DNA of 64,000 nucleotides from NCBI GenBank assembly GCA_003170295.1, contig PNAJ01000156.1:62001-126000 (forward strand), read 5' to 3'. The notes under the pieces were generated by a model that worked only from the letters and a program-made list of their open reading frames with translations, was not told the DNA's origin and did not search any database. A program made the position numbers and the translations under genes. Shown here one piece after another: positions 16,688-25,324 of this stretch. Positions within the stretch are counted from its first letter, which is position 1, and every line of letters begins with the position of its first letter. Origin of the DNA: Bryobacterales bacterium (GTDB taxonomy: Bacteria; Acidobacteriota; Terriglobia; Bryobacterales; Bryobacteraceae).

Positions 16688-18205
16688 ATGAATCGACGAC
16701 ACGCGATGGCGGTGATGGCGGGTGCGGTGCCAGCGCTGCGGGCACAGGTTACCAATCTGGAGATTGCCAAGGGGCCGTTTGTGGGTACTCGCGAATCGCT
16801 GAAGGCTTATCGCACGCCGGAGTGGTTTCGGGACGCCAAGTTTGGGATTTGGGCGCACTGGGGTCCACAATCGGCGCCCGAGGCGGGCGACTGGTATGCG
16901 CGTAACATGTACATGGAAGGGAGTCCGCAATACAAATTTCATGTGGAGCATTACGGGCATCCTTCGAAGGTCGGTTTCAAGGATGTGATCGCGACATTCA
17001 AGGCCGACAAGTGGGACCCGGAACATCTGATGGATTTGTACGTGAAGGCGGGCGCGAAATATTTCGTGAGCATGGGCGTGCATCACGACAACTTCGACAT
17101 GTGGAATTCGAAATACCAGGCGCGATGGAATGCCGCGGCGTCCGGTCCGAAGAAGGATATCGTCGGGATGTGGAAGCAGGCGGCGCGCAAGAGGGGATTG
17201 CGATTCGGAGTGAGCGAGCATCTTTCGAACAGCTTCGACTGGATGGCGACATCGCACATGAGCGACAAGACGGGACCCTTCGCGGGGGCTCCTTACGATG
17301 GCGTGGATCCGCAGTACGCCGATCTGTATCACAGCTACGAAGGCATGCCGGCCGATTTCGTGCAGACGGCCAAGCAGATGGGACGCGTGGCGCCGGACCG
17401 ATGGAAGCAGCAATACTTCGATCGGATTCGCGACCTGATCGATCAGCACCAGCCGGATCTTCTTTATACCGACGGAGGGATTCCGTTCGAGCAGTACGGT
17501 TTGAGTCTCGTCGCGTACGAGTTTAATGCGAGCGCTAAGGCTCACGGGGGCAAGGTGGAGGCGGTGTATAACAGCAAGAGCCGGACGGATTGCGTGGAAG
17601 GAACCTGCGTGCTGGACGTGGAGCGTGGCCTGGTGAACAAGATCTGGCCCGATGCGTGGCAGACGGATACTTGCATCGGCGGCTGGCATTACAAGAAAGG
17701 CATCACTTACAAGACGCCGAAGACCATCGTGGACATGCTGGTCGACATCGTGAGCCGGAACGGAAACTTGCTGCTCAATTTTCCGCTGCCGGGATCGGGT
17801 GAACTGGATGCGGAGGAATTGCAGATTCTCGCGTCGATCACGGCGTGGATGCACGTGAATAGCGAAGGAATTTACGGCACTCGGCCGTGGAAGGTGTATG
17901 GAGAGGGTCCGAGTTTGTCGGCGGCTGCCGAGACGGGGACGGGCTTCAACGAAAGAAATCGCAAGGCACTGACGGCGGAGGAGATTCGATTCACCAGCAA
18001 GGGTCGGCATGTTTACGCGTTCGTGATGGGTTGGCCGAGTGGGGAGATCGTGGTGAAATCAATCGGCGTCAAGGCGCACAATGTCGAGTTGCTGGGACAC
18101 AGAGGGAAGTTGAAATGGTCTCAGGATGAGGCGGGGCTGAAGGTCGAGATGCCAGGGGAGCGGCCTTGCGATCATGTTGTGACCTTGAAGATTGGGGTGG
18201 GTTAG
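16688..18205 (+). CDS. Alpha-L-fucosidase, glycoside hydrolase family 29
   Basis: 505 residues from the ATG at 16688. This start is preferred to an in-frame codon 60 nt earlier because it gives a twin-arginine-like leader (MNRRHAMAVMAGAVPALRAQ). Family 29 landmarks: WFRDAKFGIWAHWGPQSAPEAGDWYARNMY, FKADKWDPEHLMDLYVKAGAKYFVSMGVHHDNFD, and LLYTDGGIPFEQYG, in which the Asp encoded at 17471-17473 fits the nucleophile. The C-terminus has GNLLLNFPLPGSGELD and a beta-sandwich end. It releases terminal L-fucose outside the cytoplasm. The downstream gap carries a hairpin repeat that probably separates it from the convergent MFS gene. Confidence 0.93.
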   Translation: MNRRHAMAVMAGAVPALRAQVTNLEIAKGPFVGTRESLKAYRTPEWFRDAKFGIWAHWGPQSAPEAGDWYARNMYMEGSPQYKFHVEHYGHPSKVGFKDVIATFKADKWDPEHLMDLYVKAGAKYFVSMGVHHDNFDMWNSKYQARWNAAASGPKKDIVGMWKQAARKRGLRFGVSEHLSNSFDWMATSHMSDKTGPFAGAPYDGVDPQYADLYHSYEGMPADFVQTAKQMGRVAPDRWKQQYFDRIRDLIDQHQPDLLYTDGGIPFEQYGLSLVAYEFNASAKAHGGKVEAVYNSKSRTDCVEGTCVLDVERGLVNKIWPDAWQTDTCIGGWHYKKGITYKTPKTIVDMLVDIVSRNGNLLLNFPLPGSGELDAEELQILASITAWMHVNSEGIYGTRPWKVYGEGPSLSAAAETGTGFNERNRKALTAEEIRFTSKGRHVYAFVMGWPSGEIVVKSIGVKAHNVELLGHRGKLKWSQDEAGLKVEMPGERPCDHVVTLKIGVG

Positions 18206-18207
18206 GA

Positions 18208-18266
18208 CACCGCTCCCTGTGGTCACGGCTCGGTAGAGCGTCCGATAACGGGTCGCTAGGGAGCGG
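18208..18266. repeat. CACCGCTCCC repeat forming a hairpin between convergent genes
   Basis: CCGCTCCCT (18210-18218) pairs with AGGGAGCGG (18258-18266). The first 33 nt (18208-18240, CACCGCTCCCTGTGGTC onwards) recur at 46274-46306 with two differences, and the core is seen in part at 54310-54327. It spans the stop of the MFS gene and follows the fucosidase stop by 2 nt, so it may serve as a two-way terminator. Confidence 0.65.
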
Positions 18267-19485
18267 CTGCACGGGTGCTATCTTGACTAACAAAGAAGAC
18301 GGCAGCGAGCAGCAGGAGGGCGCAGGCTAGCAAATAAACTGTCGACGCGGCGGTGATGCCGGCGCTTAATCCTCGATGCTGCGCGATTAGTCCGATTAGC
18401 ACGGGCGCGGATCCTCCTCCACCGAGCCAACCTGCGGAGTTTAGAAATCCGGCGGCCGTTCCGCGGGCCTCCGGGCGCACGACGTCGAATAGCGACGCGA
18501 AAATATTCGCGTCATACATGCCTTTGCAGAATCCCCAGAGTGTTAATGCGATGATGAGCGAGGTCACCGAGCGAGTCATACCGCACCATGCTACGAACGG
18601 CGCGCCGCAAAGAACTCCGGCCGCCTGCACCAGGATTCGACCGCGAGGGGTTCGCGATCGCAGAACATCCGCTAGCCAGCCGCCTGCTAGCGATCCGAGC
18701 ACGCTGGCCAATTGCACGAAGACGGTCGCGGTTAATCCCGCGAGCGCGAGCGACATATGGAACTGGTCGTAGAGAAACTTCGGCATCCACGTCAGCAACA
18801 CAACTGCCACGAAGTTCGAACAGATGAACGCGCCCGTCAGGCATAGCATGGTCGGAGTGCGCCAGAGGAGTTGGACGAACTGCGCGAGGGTTAATGGCGC
18901 CGCGGTCGACTCGATCTCGGCTTGGCCGCGCTTGGGCTCACGCAGGAAGCGGTTCAATACGAACCCGAGCAAGATTCCCAGGCCTCCGAACACGATGAAT
19001 GACCATCGCCATCCATAACGCTGTCCGATCCATCCGGCGAAGAATCCGCCCGCGATGGTTCCTGCGTAGACGCTGGTTTGATGAACGCCGATGGCGCGAG
19101 AGCGAGTTTCCTTGCCGTGATAATCGCTTACCATCGACATCGACGCGGGATAGTAAATCGTTTCGCCTAGTCCTTCAGCCGCGCGGAGCACGAAGAGCGC
19201 GCGAAAGCCTCGGGAAAACGCGGTCGACATACAGATGAGGCTCCAGGCATAGAGACCGCCGAGGATCGCTTTCTTGCGCGAGATGCGGTCGACTACGAAT
19301 CCAGCGAAGAATCCGCTCAGGCCATATACCCACGCGAATGCGCTGCCGAGCAATCCGAGCTGAACCATGTCGAGCCCGAGCTCTTTTTCGAGCAGAGGGA
19401 AGACTGAGAATATCGCTTGCCGATCGGCATAGTTAAAAAAGGAGATGCACCATAGCATCGCCACCACGATCCAGCGATAACTCAT
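18256..19485 (-). CDS. MFS transporter (sugar-acid/organic anion type)
   Basis: 409 residues from the ATG at 19483-19485, which overlaps the stop of the upstream gene (ATGA). A longer in-frame extension to 20598 lies inside that gene and is spurious. About twelve membrane helices are visible. The MFS signature between helices 2 and 3 is GFVVDRISRKKAILGG, and RYGWRWSFIVFGGLGIL is typical of the ACS/anion:cation symporter branch (hexuronate or sialate-like substrates). It is coupled to the glycosidase-like gene, which suggests import of the released sugar or sugar acid. Confidence 0.92.
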   Translation of the reverse strand: MSYRWIVVAMLWCISFFNYADRQAIFSVFPLLEKELGLDMVQLGLLGSAFAWVYGLSGFFAGFVVDRISRKKAILGGLYAWSLICMSTAFSRGFRALFVLRAAEGLGETIYYPASMSMVSDYHGKETRSRAIGVHQTSVYAGTIAGGFFAGWIGQRYGWRWSFIVFGGLGILLGFVLNRFLREPKRGQAEIESTAAPLTLAQFVQLLWRTPTMLCLTGAFICSNFVAVVLLTWMPKFLYDQFHMSLALAGLTATVFVQLASVLGSLAGGWLADVLRSRTPRGRILVQAAGVLCGAPFVAWCGMTRSVTSLIIALTLWGFCKGMYDANIFASLFDVVRPEARGTAAGFLNSAGWLGGGGSAPVLIGLIAQHRGLSAGITAASTVYLLACALLLLAAVFFVSQDSTRAAAP

Positions 19486-21815
19486 TGGACCTTGATGAGC
19501 CAGACTTCGGAAACCTGCGTGCCCCGGCCGTTTCCTCCGAGGCCCAGCGTGCGCGTCCATTCGAGCGTCAGCGTGCCGGTCGCGGTCGCCTGTTGCGGGA
19601 GATCGAACTCCACTGGCTCCGGGGTCGCGCCTTTCTCGCGGAAGGGATGGACCTCGATCGAATTCGCGGTCAGCCTTAACGCGACTCGGCGGGCGTCGCC
19701 TCCATAGGAGATGCGCACTTTGTAGCGCACCGACGGATCGAGGTCGGTGTAGCGCATGCGTAGGGGACGGTCCTGAATGATTTCGGCATCCGCGGCCCAC
19801 GTGGTCCGCCAGCCACGCTGCGGCGAACTGCCGAAGGAGATCAACGGCGATTTCAGGAAATCCGGATCCTCGGCGTAGGATTCGCCGAGCAATAGATGAG
19901 GGCGCTGATTGACGAATCCCAAGGCGTCGTAATAGCCGCCGGGACCGGGATTGGTCCAGTTCAACAGCTCCTCGATTTTGGCGAGGCGGTCGGGTTCCGA
20001 GGCGAGAGCGCGAACTTGGTCGAAGCGATTCTCGAGCCATACGCGGTTGTTGAGTGCGAAGTCGATCGCGTCCAGATTCGCGCCGCGATCGATCGAGATT
20101 GCTTGATAACGATCGACGCTCAGTTGCATGTGGATGCTCTGGAACAATGCCTCGGCAAGTTCGAACACGCGAGCACGGTATTCGAGCGCATCGGGAGTAC
20201 GAGAGTCGGCGTCGAGAAGCGATTCGGCTTCCTCCATCGCTTTCAACGAGCCTACTGATGTTAGAGGGCGGTTTCGTTTTGCCTTTGCGAGTGCAGCCAT
20301 CGCCAGCTCCTCCTGCCGGTTTTCGGCTAGCAGGCGGCTGTGAATATACGCGTCGTAATAGGCTCGATACAGCGCCTCTTGAAAACGCCAATTGAGCTTT
20401 TGGTGCGGCGTGGCGCGGCGCTCCATATCTTTGAACTGCGCGAGGGTCACGTCGATCTGGCGGTTCGAGGCCAGTGGTCCGCGCCAGTTCTGCTCCAATG
20501 CAAAAAGGCCGGTGGCGAAACTGTCCGCCATGTCGTCGCCGATGAAGAAGCGGCTGTAGTCGGTCAGAATGTTTTTCGTAGAGGCGTCGGGATTCCACGC
20601 GAGTCCGCTCCAGATAAATTTATTGACGTCGTCGTTCGAGCCTTCCGAGTAGCTCACAAAGCCATCGGCGAAATGCTGGTAGCGGTGAAAAATCGCTGTT
20701 TCATCGACGGGGCGCGGGTTGATTGTCTCGCGACCTTCGGTGGTGGCAAACGCCAGGTCCCAGTCGGGCACTGGAAATTCGGCGTGAGTGCTGTGGGTGA
20801 TGTCGGGATAGAAGCGAATGGGGAAGCGCTTCGGTGTTTGCGCGCGAAACTCTTCCAGGCTGCCGTAAACCTGGGGGCCGAAGACCAAACCGGAGAGCCA
20901 CGGAGGATTTTGCGCGAGCAGCGCCCAGAACTCATCTCGCCAATCTTTGGTGAATCCCTGCGGCGAGAGCCACATCTGCGCCTTGGGATGAAAGCGGTGG
21001 AGGCTCGCCGTTTGTTTTTCGAGCAGGGCGAATAGATATTTCGGCTGCGTATGCCCAGGATCGCCGCCGGGGACGAAAATCGCATCGATGCGCGGAAGCT
21101 TGCGGAACACCTCGGCCCATTCTTTCAACGCAAACTCCACGGTCGCCGGATCTGAATAATCCTTATCCATCGCCGGATACCAGACCGACACATCGAGCCC
21201 GTATTCATTGGCGATGCGCGACATTTCCACCATCATCTCGATCTTCGGCAGAGGGAAATGCGGACTATCGTCAGCGTCATCGGAGCGCGGAGGAATCAGC
21301 TCGATGGTGTTATTACCGAAGATCGCAAGCTCGCGAATGTATTGCTCCCACATTGGTACCGACCAGGCGTCGTACGCGTTGGTCTTGGGACGATACCCAA
21401 GCTGGTGCCCGCGGATTGGATATTTGGGGGCGGTCGTGACGTTCAGATTCGCATCGAGCTCCAGCCTCTGGCGCGACATGTGAAACTGACGCAGGAGATA
21501 GCCGGTGCCGAACACAACGCCTCGATCGTCGGCGCCGGCGACGACGACGCTCGTACTGGTCGACGCAAACCGGAAACTTTCTGGCTTGCCGGCTTCTATC
21601 CTTATATAGATCGCGGGTGCGCCGGCTGGTGCGTCGCTGCGGATTTTCAGACGCAGCTGCGTCCGCTTCTCGATCTCCTCCACCAGCATCTGGGCGGATT
21701 TTTTTTGGGGCGTGGTGGCAGAGCTCGCCACAACGACAACCGCATTCTCGAAATGAGCGCCCAAGAGCGCGGAAGCGCCCATCACTGCGATACAGGGCAG
21801 TTTCAGTTTACGCAT
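19482..21815 (-). CDS. Large exported glycosidase-like protein (GH20/GH67-type N-terminal domain)
   Basis: 777 residues from the ATG at 21813-21815, which gives a signal peptide (MRKLKLPCIAVMGASALLGA). Residues ~20-130 look like the alpha/beta domain found before the barrel of GH20 hexosaminidases and GH67 glucuronidases (ATTPQKKSAQMLVEEIEKRT...GVVFGTGYLLRQF). A TIM-barrel-like region follows (YIRELAIFGNNTIELIPPRSDD, YGLDVSVWYPAMDKDY, IFVPGGDPGHTQPKYLFALL, AQMWLSPQGFTKDW). The C-terminus is helical plus a beta-rich end (GTLTLEWTRTLGLGGNGRGTQ). No standard family could be fixed by eye. The coupled MFS gene and the divergent lyase point to glycoside hydrolysis followed by uptake and cleavage. 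Confidence 0.75.
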   Translation of the reverse strand: MRKLKLPCIAVMGASALLGAHFENAVVVVASSATTPQKKSAQMLVEEIEKRTQLRLKIRSDAPAGAPAIYIRIEAGKPESFRFASTSTSVVVAGADDRGVVFGTGYLLRQFHMSRQRLELDANLNVTTAPKYPIRGHQLGYRPKTNAYDAWSVPMWEQYIRELAIFGNNTIELIPPRSDDADDSPHFPLPKIEMMVEMSRIANEYGLDVSVWYPAMDKDYSDPATVEFALKEWAEVFRKLPRIDAIFVPGGDPGHTQPKYLFALLEKQTASLHRFHPKAQMWLSPQGFTKDWRDEFWALLAQNPPWLSGLVFGPQVYGSLEEFRAQTPKRFPIRFYPDITHSTHAEFPVPDWDLAFATTEGRETINPRPVDETAIFHRYQHFADGFVSYSEGSNDDVNKFIWSGLAWNPDASTKNILTDYSRFFIGDDMADSFATGLFALEQNWRGPLASNRQIDVTLAQFKDMERRATPHQKLNWRFQEALYRAYYDAYIHSRLLAENRQEELAMAALAKAKRNRPLTSVGSLKAMEEAESLLDADSRTPDALEYRARVFELAEALFQSIHMQLSVDRYQAISIDRGANLDAIDFALNNRVWLENRFDQVRALASEPDRLAKIEELLNWTNPGPGGYYDALGFVNQRPHLLLGESYAEDPDFLKSPLISFGSSPQRGWRTTWAADAEIIQDRPLRMRYTDLDPSVRYKVRISYGGDARRVALRLTANSIEVHPFREKGATPEPVEFDLPQQATATGTLTLEWTRTLGLGGNGRGTQVSEVWLIKVQ

Positions 21816-21857
21816 GTTCGTTTCATGATTATAGACACCAACGTACAATGGGAAAAC

Positions 21858-22772
21858 ATGCAACGACCGTTACGCGGTATCTTGACCCCTTTGGCTACGC
21901 CCCTCGCTTCGTCTCAACAAGCGGAACCCTCCCTCGACGCGGCCGGACTGGAGCGCTTGCTCGAGCATGTCATCAGCGGTAGTGTACATGGGATCTTTTT
22001 GCTGGGCTCGACAGGCGAGTTCCCGTCGCTGGGACGGGAAATGCGACAGGAGATCATTCGCCGCACCTGCACACAGGTGAACCGCCGGGTGCCAGTGTTA
22101 GTCGGCATCACCGATACAGCGATCTCAGAAACACTGCGCCTGGCCGATACGGCGGTGGAAGCGGGCGCTGACGCCCTTGTGCTGGCTGCGCCTTACTATT
22201 TTCAGCACTCGCAGGAGGATCTATTTCGCTACCTCGAACTCATCACGGGGAAGCTATCGCTGCCGCTGTTTCTGTACAACATTCCGCACCTTACCAAGAC
22301 GTCGTTCGAACCGGAGACGGTTCGCCGCGCCGCCGATTTGCCGGGGGTCGTCGGGCTCAAGGACAGCACCGGCGATTTCGTCTATCTCGAGAAGACGGTG
22401 GAGCTGATGCGCGACCGGCCGGAATTCACCATTCTGATTGGACCCGAAGAAATGTTGCTCGAATGCATGAAGCGCGGGGCGATAGGAGGCGTCTGCGGCG
22501 GCTCGAATTTAAATCCAAAGCTGTTTGTCGAACTGTACAACGCGATCGCCAGAGGCGATTGGCAACACGCCGAAGCATTGCAAGAGCGGGTCAATCAGAT
22601 GGGCCGCGCGCTGTATCACACCGGCTTCCCCGGGGGCAGCTATCAGCGAGGCATCAAGGCTGCGCTGGCGCTCGCCGGGCTTTGCGGTCCGGAGCCTGCT
22701 CCGCCGTTCGCACCATTTTCTCAAGAAGAATATGCGTTGGTCGAAAAAGGCTATCGATCATTGAAGATTTAA
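21858..22772 (+). CDS. Dihydrodipicolinate synthase / N-acetylneuraminate lyase family aldolase
   Basis: 304 residues from ATG 21858, a normal family length. Class I aldolase residues are present: LFLYNIP (Tyr140) and GVVGLKDSTGD (Schiff-base Lys168). The N-terminal GILTPLATPL and HGIFLLGSTGEFPSL are also typical. Members include DapA, N-acetylneuraminate lyase and keto-deoxy sugar acid aldolases. A catabolic role is favoured because the gene is divergent, only 42 bp away, from a glycosidase-like gene coupled to an anion-type MFS transporter. There is no signal peptide, so it is cytoplasmic. Confidence 0.92.
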   Translation: MQRPLRGILTPLATPLASSQQAEPSLDAAGLERLLEHVISGSVHGIFLLGSTGEFPSLGREMRQEIIRRTCTQVNRRVPVLVGITDTAISETLRLADTAVEAGADALVLAAPYYFQHSQEDLFRYLELITGKLSLPLFLYNIPHLTKTSFEPETVRRAADLPGVVGLKDSTGDFVYLEKTVELMRDRPEFTILIGPEEMLLECMKRGAIGGVCGGSNLNPKLFVELYNAIARGDWQHAEALQERVNQMGRALYHTGFPGGSYQRGIKAALALAGLCGPEPAPPFAPFSQEEYALVEKGYRSLKI

Positions 22773-22783
22773 AGATCCCGGAC

Positions 22784-22808
22784 GGCAGGCGGAACCGCCT
22801 GCCCCACC
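22784..22808. repeat. Single-hairpin element ending CCCCACC
   Basis: GGCAGGCGG-aa-CCGCCTGCC followed by CCACC: a perfect 9-bp stem. Near-identical copies lie at 43403-43427 and 47879-47903. It sits between the convergent lyase and PQQ dehydrogenase genes and could terminate transcription. Confidence 0.85.
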
Positions 22809-22838
22809 AGGGACAGTCGATGGATTGCAGTGACATGC

Positions 22839-24362
22839 CTAATGCTCCGGAAGGCTCCAGGAGAAGAGCACGCCGCCGGCGCTGGTGACTACGTATTGGC
22901 GGCCGTCGAGTTCATACGTGATGGGCGAGCTTTGCATCTGCGATCCAGCTCCAGAGTGCCATAGCGTCTTGCCGTCGCTGGTTCGCAATGCAAGGACGTT
23001 GCCCGCCGCATCGCCGGTGAAGATGAGGCCGGAGTCCGTGGTCAGCACTCCTGCTCCTGCGCCGTTGGGGCCGAGCTCGTGGCTCCATCGAATCTTGCCG
23101 GTCTGGTAGTCGATGGCATCGAGGACGGCTTTTCCCCATACGCCATAATCCGCGCCGGCCCAACCGAAGCTGCCGTCGGCGGGCTTCGCGAAGTAGATAC
23201 CATAGCTGGGATGGGCATCGACAATAAACAGTCCGGTCTTCGGATCGAAACTCGGCGAACGATAGTTGGTAAGACCGCCTTCGTCAGGCGCGATGAGACG
23301 CCCGTCGGATGCTGGTTCTTTAGCAGGATTCGGAATCGGCTGACCCTTCTTGTCGACACCGATGCTCCAGTTGACGGGACCAAAGGTGGTGGTGAGGAGA
23401 CTTTCGCCAGTCGTTCGATCGAGCACAAAGAAGTAGCCGTTGCGCGAGGTCTGCATCAGCATCTTGCGCGGTTTCCCGCCGAAATTCGCATCGACCAGCA
23501 CGGGAGTCTCGACTGCATCCCAGTCGTGCGTGTCGTGGGGCGAGGGTTGGAAGGACCACGATAATTTGCCGGTGTCGGGGTTGAGGGCGACGATGCTGCA
23601 GGTGTAGAGATCGTCTCCAGGACGTGCTTTGCCGTTGAGTACGGGCGTCGGATTTCCGGTGCCCCAATAGATGAGATTGAGAGAAGGATCGTAGGTTCCG
23701 GTCATCCAAGTCATGCCGCCAGTGGTGGCATTGGGTGTTCCGGCGGGCGGAGTGCTGTCCCATCTCCACTGCGTCTTTCCGGTTTCGGGGTCGACGGATT
23801 TGAGAAAACCGGTGAGGTTATCGAAATCGCCCGACACGCCGACGATGACGTGATTGCGCACGATCAGAGGGGACATGGTGGTCCAGTAACCTTTTTGCGA
23901 ATCGGCCACGATGACGTTCCATCGCACGGTTCCATCGCTTGCGTTGAGGCAAATGAGATGTGCGTCGGGGGTCATGAAATAAAGCCAGTCCTTATACATC
24001 GAGACGCCGCGGGAACCGATGTGAAAACCCTTGTTCGGCGGATACGTGTAATGCCAAAGCTGATGGCCGGAGCGCGCGTCGACGGCCCAGACGTTGTCAG
24101 TAACGGTGATATAGAGGATGCCGTCGACCAGCAGAGGCGAGCACTTGATCTGCTGAACCTGGCCGGTCTGGAAGGCCCAGGCGAGGCCCAATTGCGCGAC
24201 GTTTTGCGGAGTAATCTGCGTGAGCGCGCTGTGACGGCGACCCGAATAATCGCCATGATAAGCGGGCCAACTATCGGCGGGCGGATTCAGAAGAATGGTC
24301 GGATCCACGCCTTGGGCGGCAACTACACTGGAGGCGAAAACAAATTGAATGAGACGTGTCAT
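22839..24362 (-). CDS. PQQ-dependent dehydrogenase (quinoprotein, membrane/periplasmic)
   Basis: 507 residues with a signal peptide (MTRLIQFVFASSVVAAQG). Quinoprotein features: WPAYHGDYSGRRHSALTQITPQNVAQLGLAWAF at the start, and blade ends such as VWAVDARSGHQLWHY, IVALNPDTGKLSW, LDAIDYQTGKIRW and VLALRTSDGKTLW. The segment PHDTHDWDAVETPVLVD matches the PQQ alcohol dehydrogenase family around the catalytic aspartate. It has no fused cytochrome; instead a two-haem cytochrome gene lies 7 nt upstream. Together they form a likely alcohol or sugar oxidation unit feeding electrons to the respiratory chain. Confidence 0.92.
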   Translation of the reverse strand: MTRLIQFVFASSVVAAQGVDPTILLNPPADSWPAYHGDYSGRRHSALTQITPQNVAQLGLAWAFQTGQVQQIKCSPLLVDGILYITVTDNVWAVDARSGHQLWHYTYPPNKGFHIGSRGVSMYKDWLYFMTPDAHLICLNASDGTVRWNVIVADSQKGYWTTMSPLIVRNHVIVGVSGDFDNLTGFLKSVDPETGKTQWRWDSTPPAGTPNATTGGMTWMTGTYDPSLNLIYWGTGNPTPVLNGKARPGDDLYTCSIVALNPDTGKLSWSFQPSPHDTHDWDAVETPVLVDANFGGKPRKMLMQTSRNGYFFVLDRTTGESLLTTTFGPVNWSIGVDKKGQPIPNPAKEPASDGRLIAPDEGGLTNYRSPSFDPKTGLFIVDAHPSYGIYFAKPADGSFGWAGADYGVWGKAVLDAIDYQTGKIRWSHELGPNGAGAGVLTTDSGLIFTGDAAGNVLALRTSDGKTLWHSGAGSQMQSSPITYELDGRQYVVTSAGGVLFSWSLPEH

Positions 24363-24369
24363 ATGATTT

Positions 24370-25128
24370 CTAGCGAAGCGTTTGCAAATATGCCATGAGG
24401 TTGTGAATATCGTCGTCGGTGTATTTCGCGAGGAGATCGGCGTGCGTGTCGGCCGGTGCGTCGATCGAGAATTTCACATGGCTGGTGGACCACGATCGAT
24501 AATGACGCGCGCTATCGCGCAAGCCGACTGTGAATTCGTCGTGATAGGCTAGCTCTCCGGTAATAGTCTGCCCTGAGGGAAGCCTGACCGTAAGCTTGGC
24601 CTTCGCGCCCCTTGGATAGAGCATGCGCTCTTCGAGCTTCAGTCCTTCAAAACGTTTCGCGACTCCGGCCAGATCGCCAGTGGGCGAGTGACACGCCGCG
24701 CATTTCCCCGCTCCGTTGAAATACTGTTTGCCCGCTTCGGCGTTGCCGGTTTGAAGGTCCGCCACCTCGACGCCGCGGCGGCCGCCGACCAACGCTTCCG
24801 CCTTCGTTTTCTGATCGTGGATGAAGGCGACGAGCGCGGCGAGCTCGGGATCGGAGAGAGAGAAGCGTGGCATGCCCTTCTCCGGGCGGCCTTCGCGAAT
24901 GACGGGAGCGATCTTATCGCCTCCCGCGTCGGCTGCAACTAGTTTCGAGCGCGTGAGATCGGGGCCGTCCTCGCCACCAGCGGCATCGCGGCCGTGACAG
25001 AAGGCGCATTGCTGGATGAAGAGGGGCGCGCCGCGTTCGGCGAGAGCACTCTGGTCAGTGGCGCTTTGCGCGTTGCCAAATGAGCCGATGGCGAGGAGCG
25101 CGATGAGGAAACGATTTCGGGAAGTCAA
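24370..25128 (-). CDS. Exported di-haem c-type cytochrome
   Basis: 252 residues with a signal peptide ending near FGNAQS. There are two haem sites, CAFCH (41-45) and CAACH (143-147). The first cytochrome domain has the GPDLTRS and GMPRFSLSDPELAALVAFI elements of class I cytochromes. In the second, the sequence after CAACH contains a beta-rich insert (KLTVRLPSGQTITGELAYHDEFTVGLRD), resembling the domain seen in PQQ-dehydrogenase-linked cytochromes of Acidobacteria, before the closing YTDDDIHNLMAYLQTLR. It lies 7 nt upstream of the PQQ dehydrogenase gene and is the probable electron acceptor. Confidence 0.92.
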   Translation of the reverse strand: MTSRNRFLIALLAIGSFGNAQSATDQSALAERGAPLFIQQCAFCHGRDAAGGEDGPDLTRSKLVAADAGGDKIAPVIREGRPEKGMPRFSLSDPELAALVAFIHDQKTKAEALVGGRRGVEVADLQTGNAEAGKQYFNGAGKCAACHSPTGDLAGVAKRFEGLKLEERMLYPRGAKAKLTVRLPSGQTITGELAYHDEFTVGLRDSARHYRSWSTSHVKFSIDAPADTHADLLAKYTDDDIHNLMAYLQTLR

Positions 25129-25161
25129 GACTATAACATTATGATCGAAAATACCAGAGCT

Positions 25162-25320
25162 TCACACGAAGTCCGAGCAGCCCATGAAGTATCCGCAGCG
25201 CTGGCAGATCAGTTTGCAACCTCTATCCAACATCCGGGCGTCGCAGTTGGGGCAAACGAGCTGGATATTTTCCTCGGGTTGAGCCGCAGGTTCGGTTTGG
25301 GACATAATTGTTTCTTGCAT
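25162..25320 (-). CDS. Small zinc-ribbon protein
   Basis: 52 residues from the ATG at 25318-25320; a second in-frame ATG at 25303-25305 would give 47. The sequence ends LVCPNCDARMLDRGCKLICQ RCGYFMGCSDFV: two CxxC knuckles (CPNC and CQRC) with an extra cysteine pair, i.e. a zinc ribbon. It starts 4 nt after the stop of the preceding gene in the hflK cluster, which supports co-transcription and translational coupling. No strong ribosome binding site is visible. The function is unknown. Confidence 0.7.
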   Translation of the reverse strand: MQETIMSQTEPAAQPEENIQLVCPNCDARMLDRGCKLICQRCGYFMGCSDFV

Positions 25321-25324
25321 AAAA

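Noticed and set aside
16538-18010. 490-codon frame antisense to the fucosidase
   Set aside because: The sense strand encodes a full GH29 enzyme; the antisense product has no domain.
19486-20598. In-frame N-terminal extension of the MFS transporter to 780 codons
   Set aside because: It lies entirely inside the glycosidase-like gene on the same strand in another frame; the extension is Arg/Ser-rich with no membrane helices, and an ATGA-coupled start at 19485 gives a normal MFS protein.
21258-21857. 200-codon N-terminal extension of the lyase gene
   Set aside because: It is antisense to the glycosidase-like gene and lacks family similarity; the ATG at 21858 begins a standard aldolase N-terminus.
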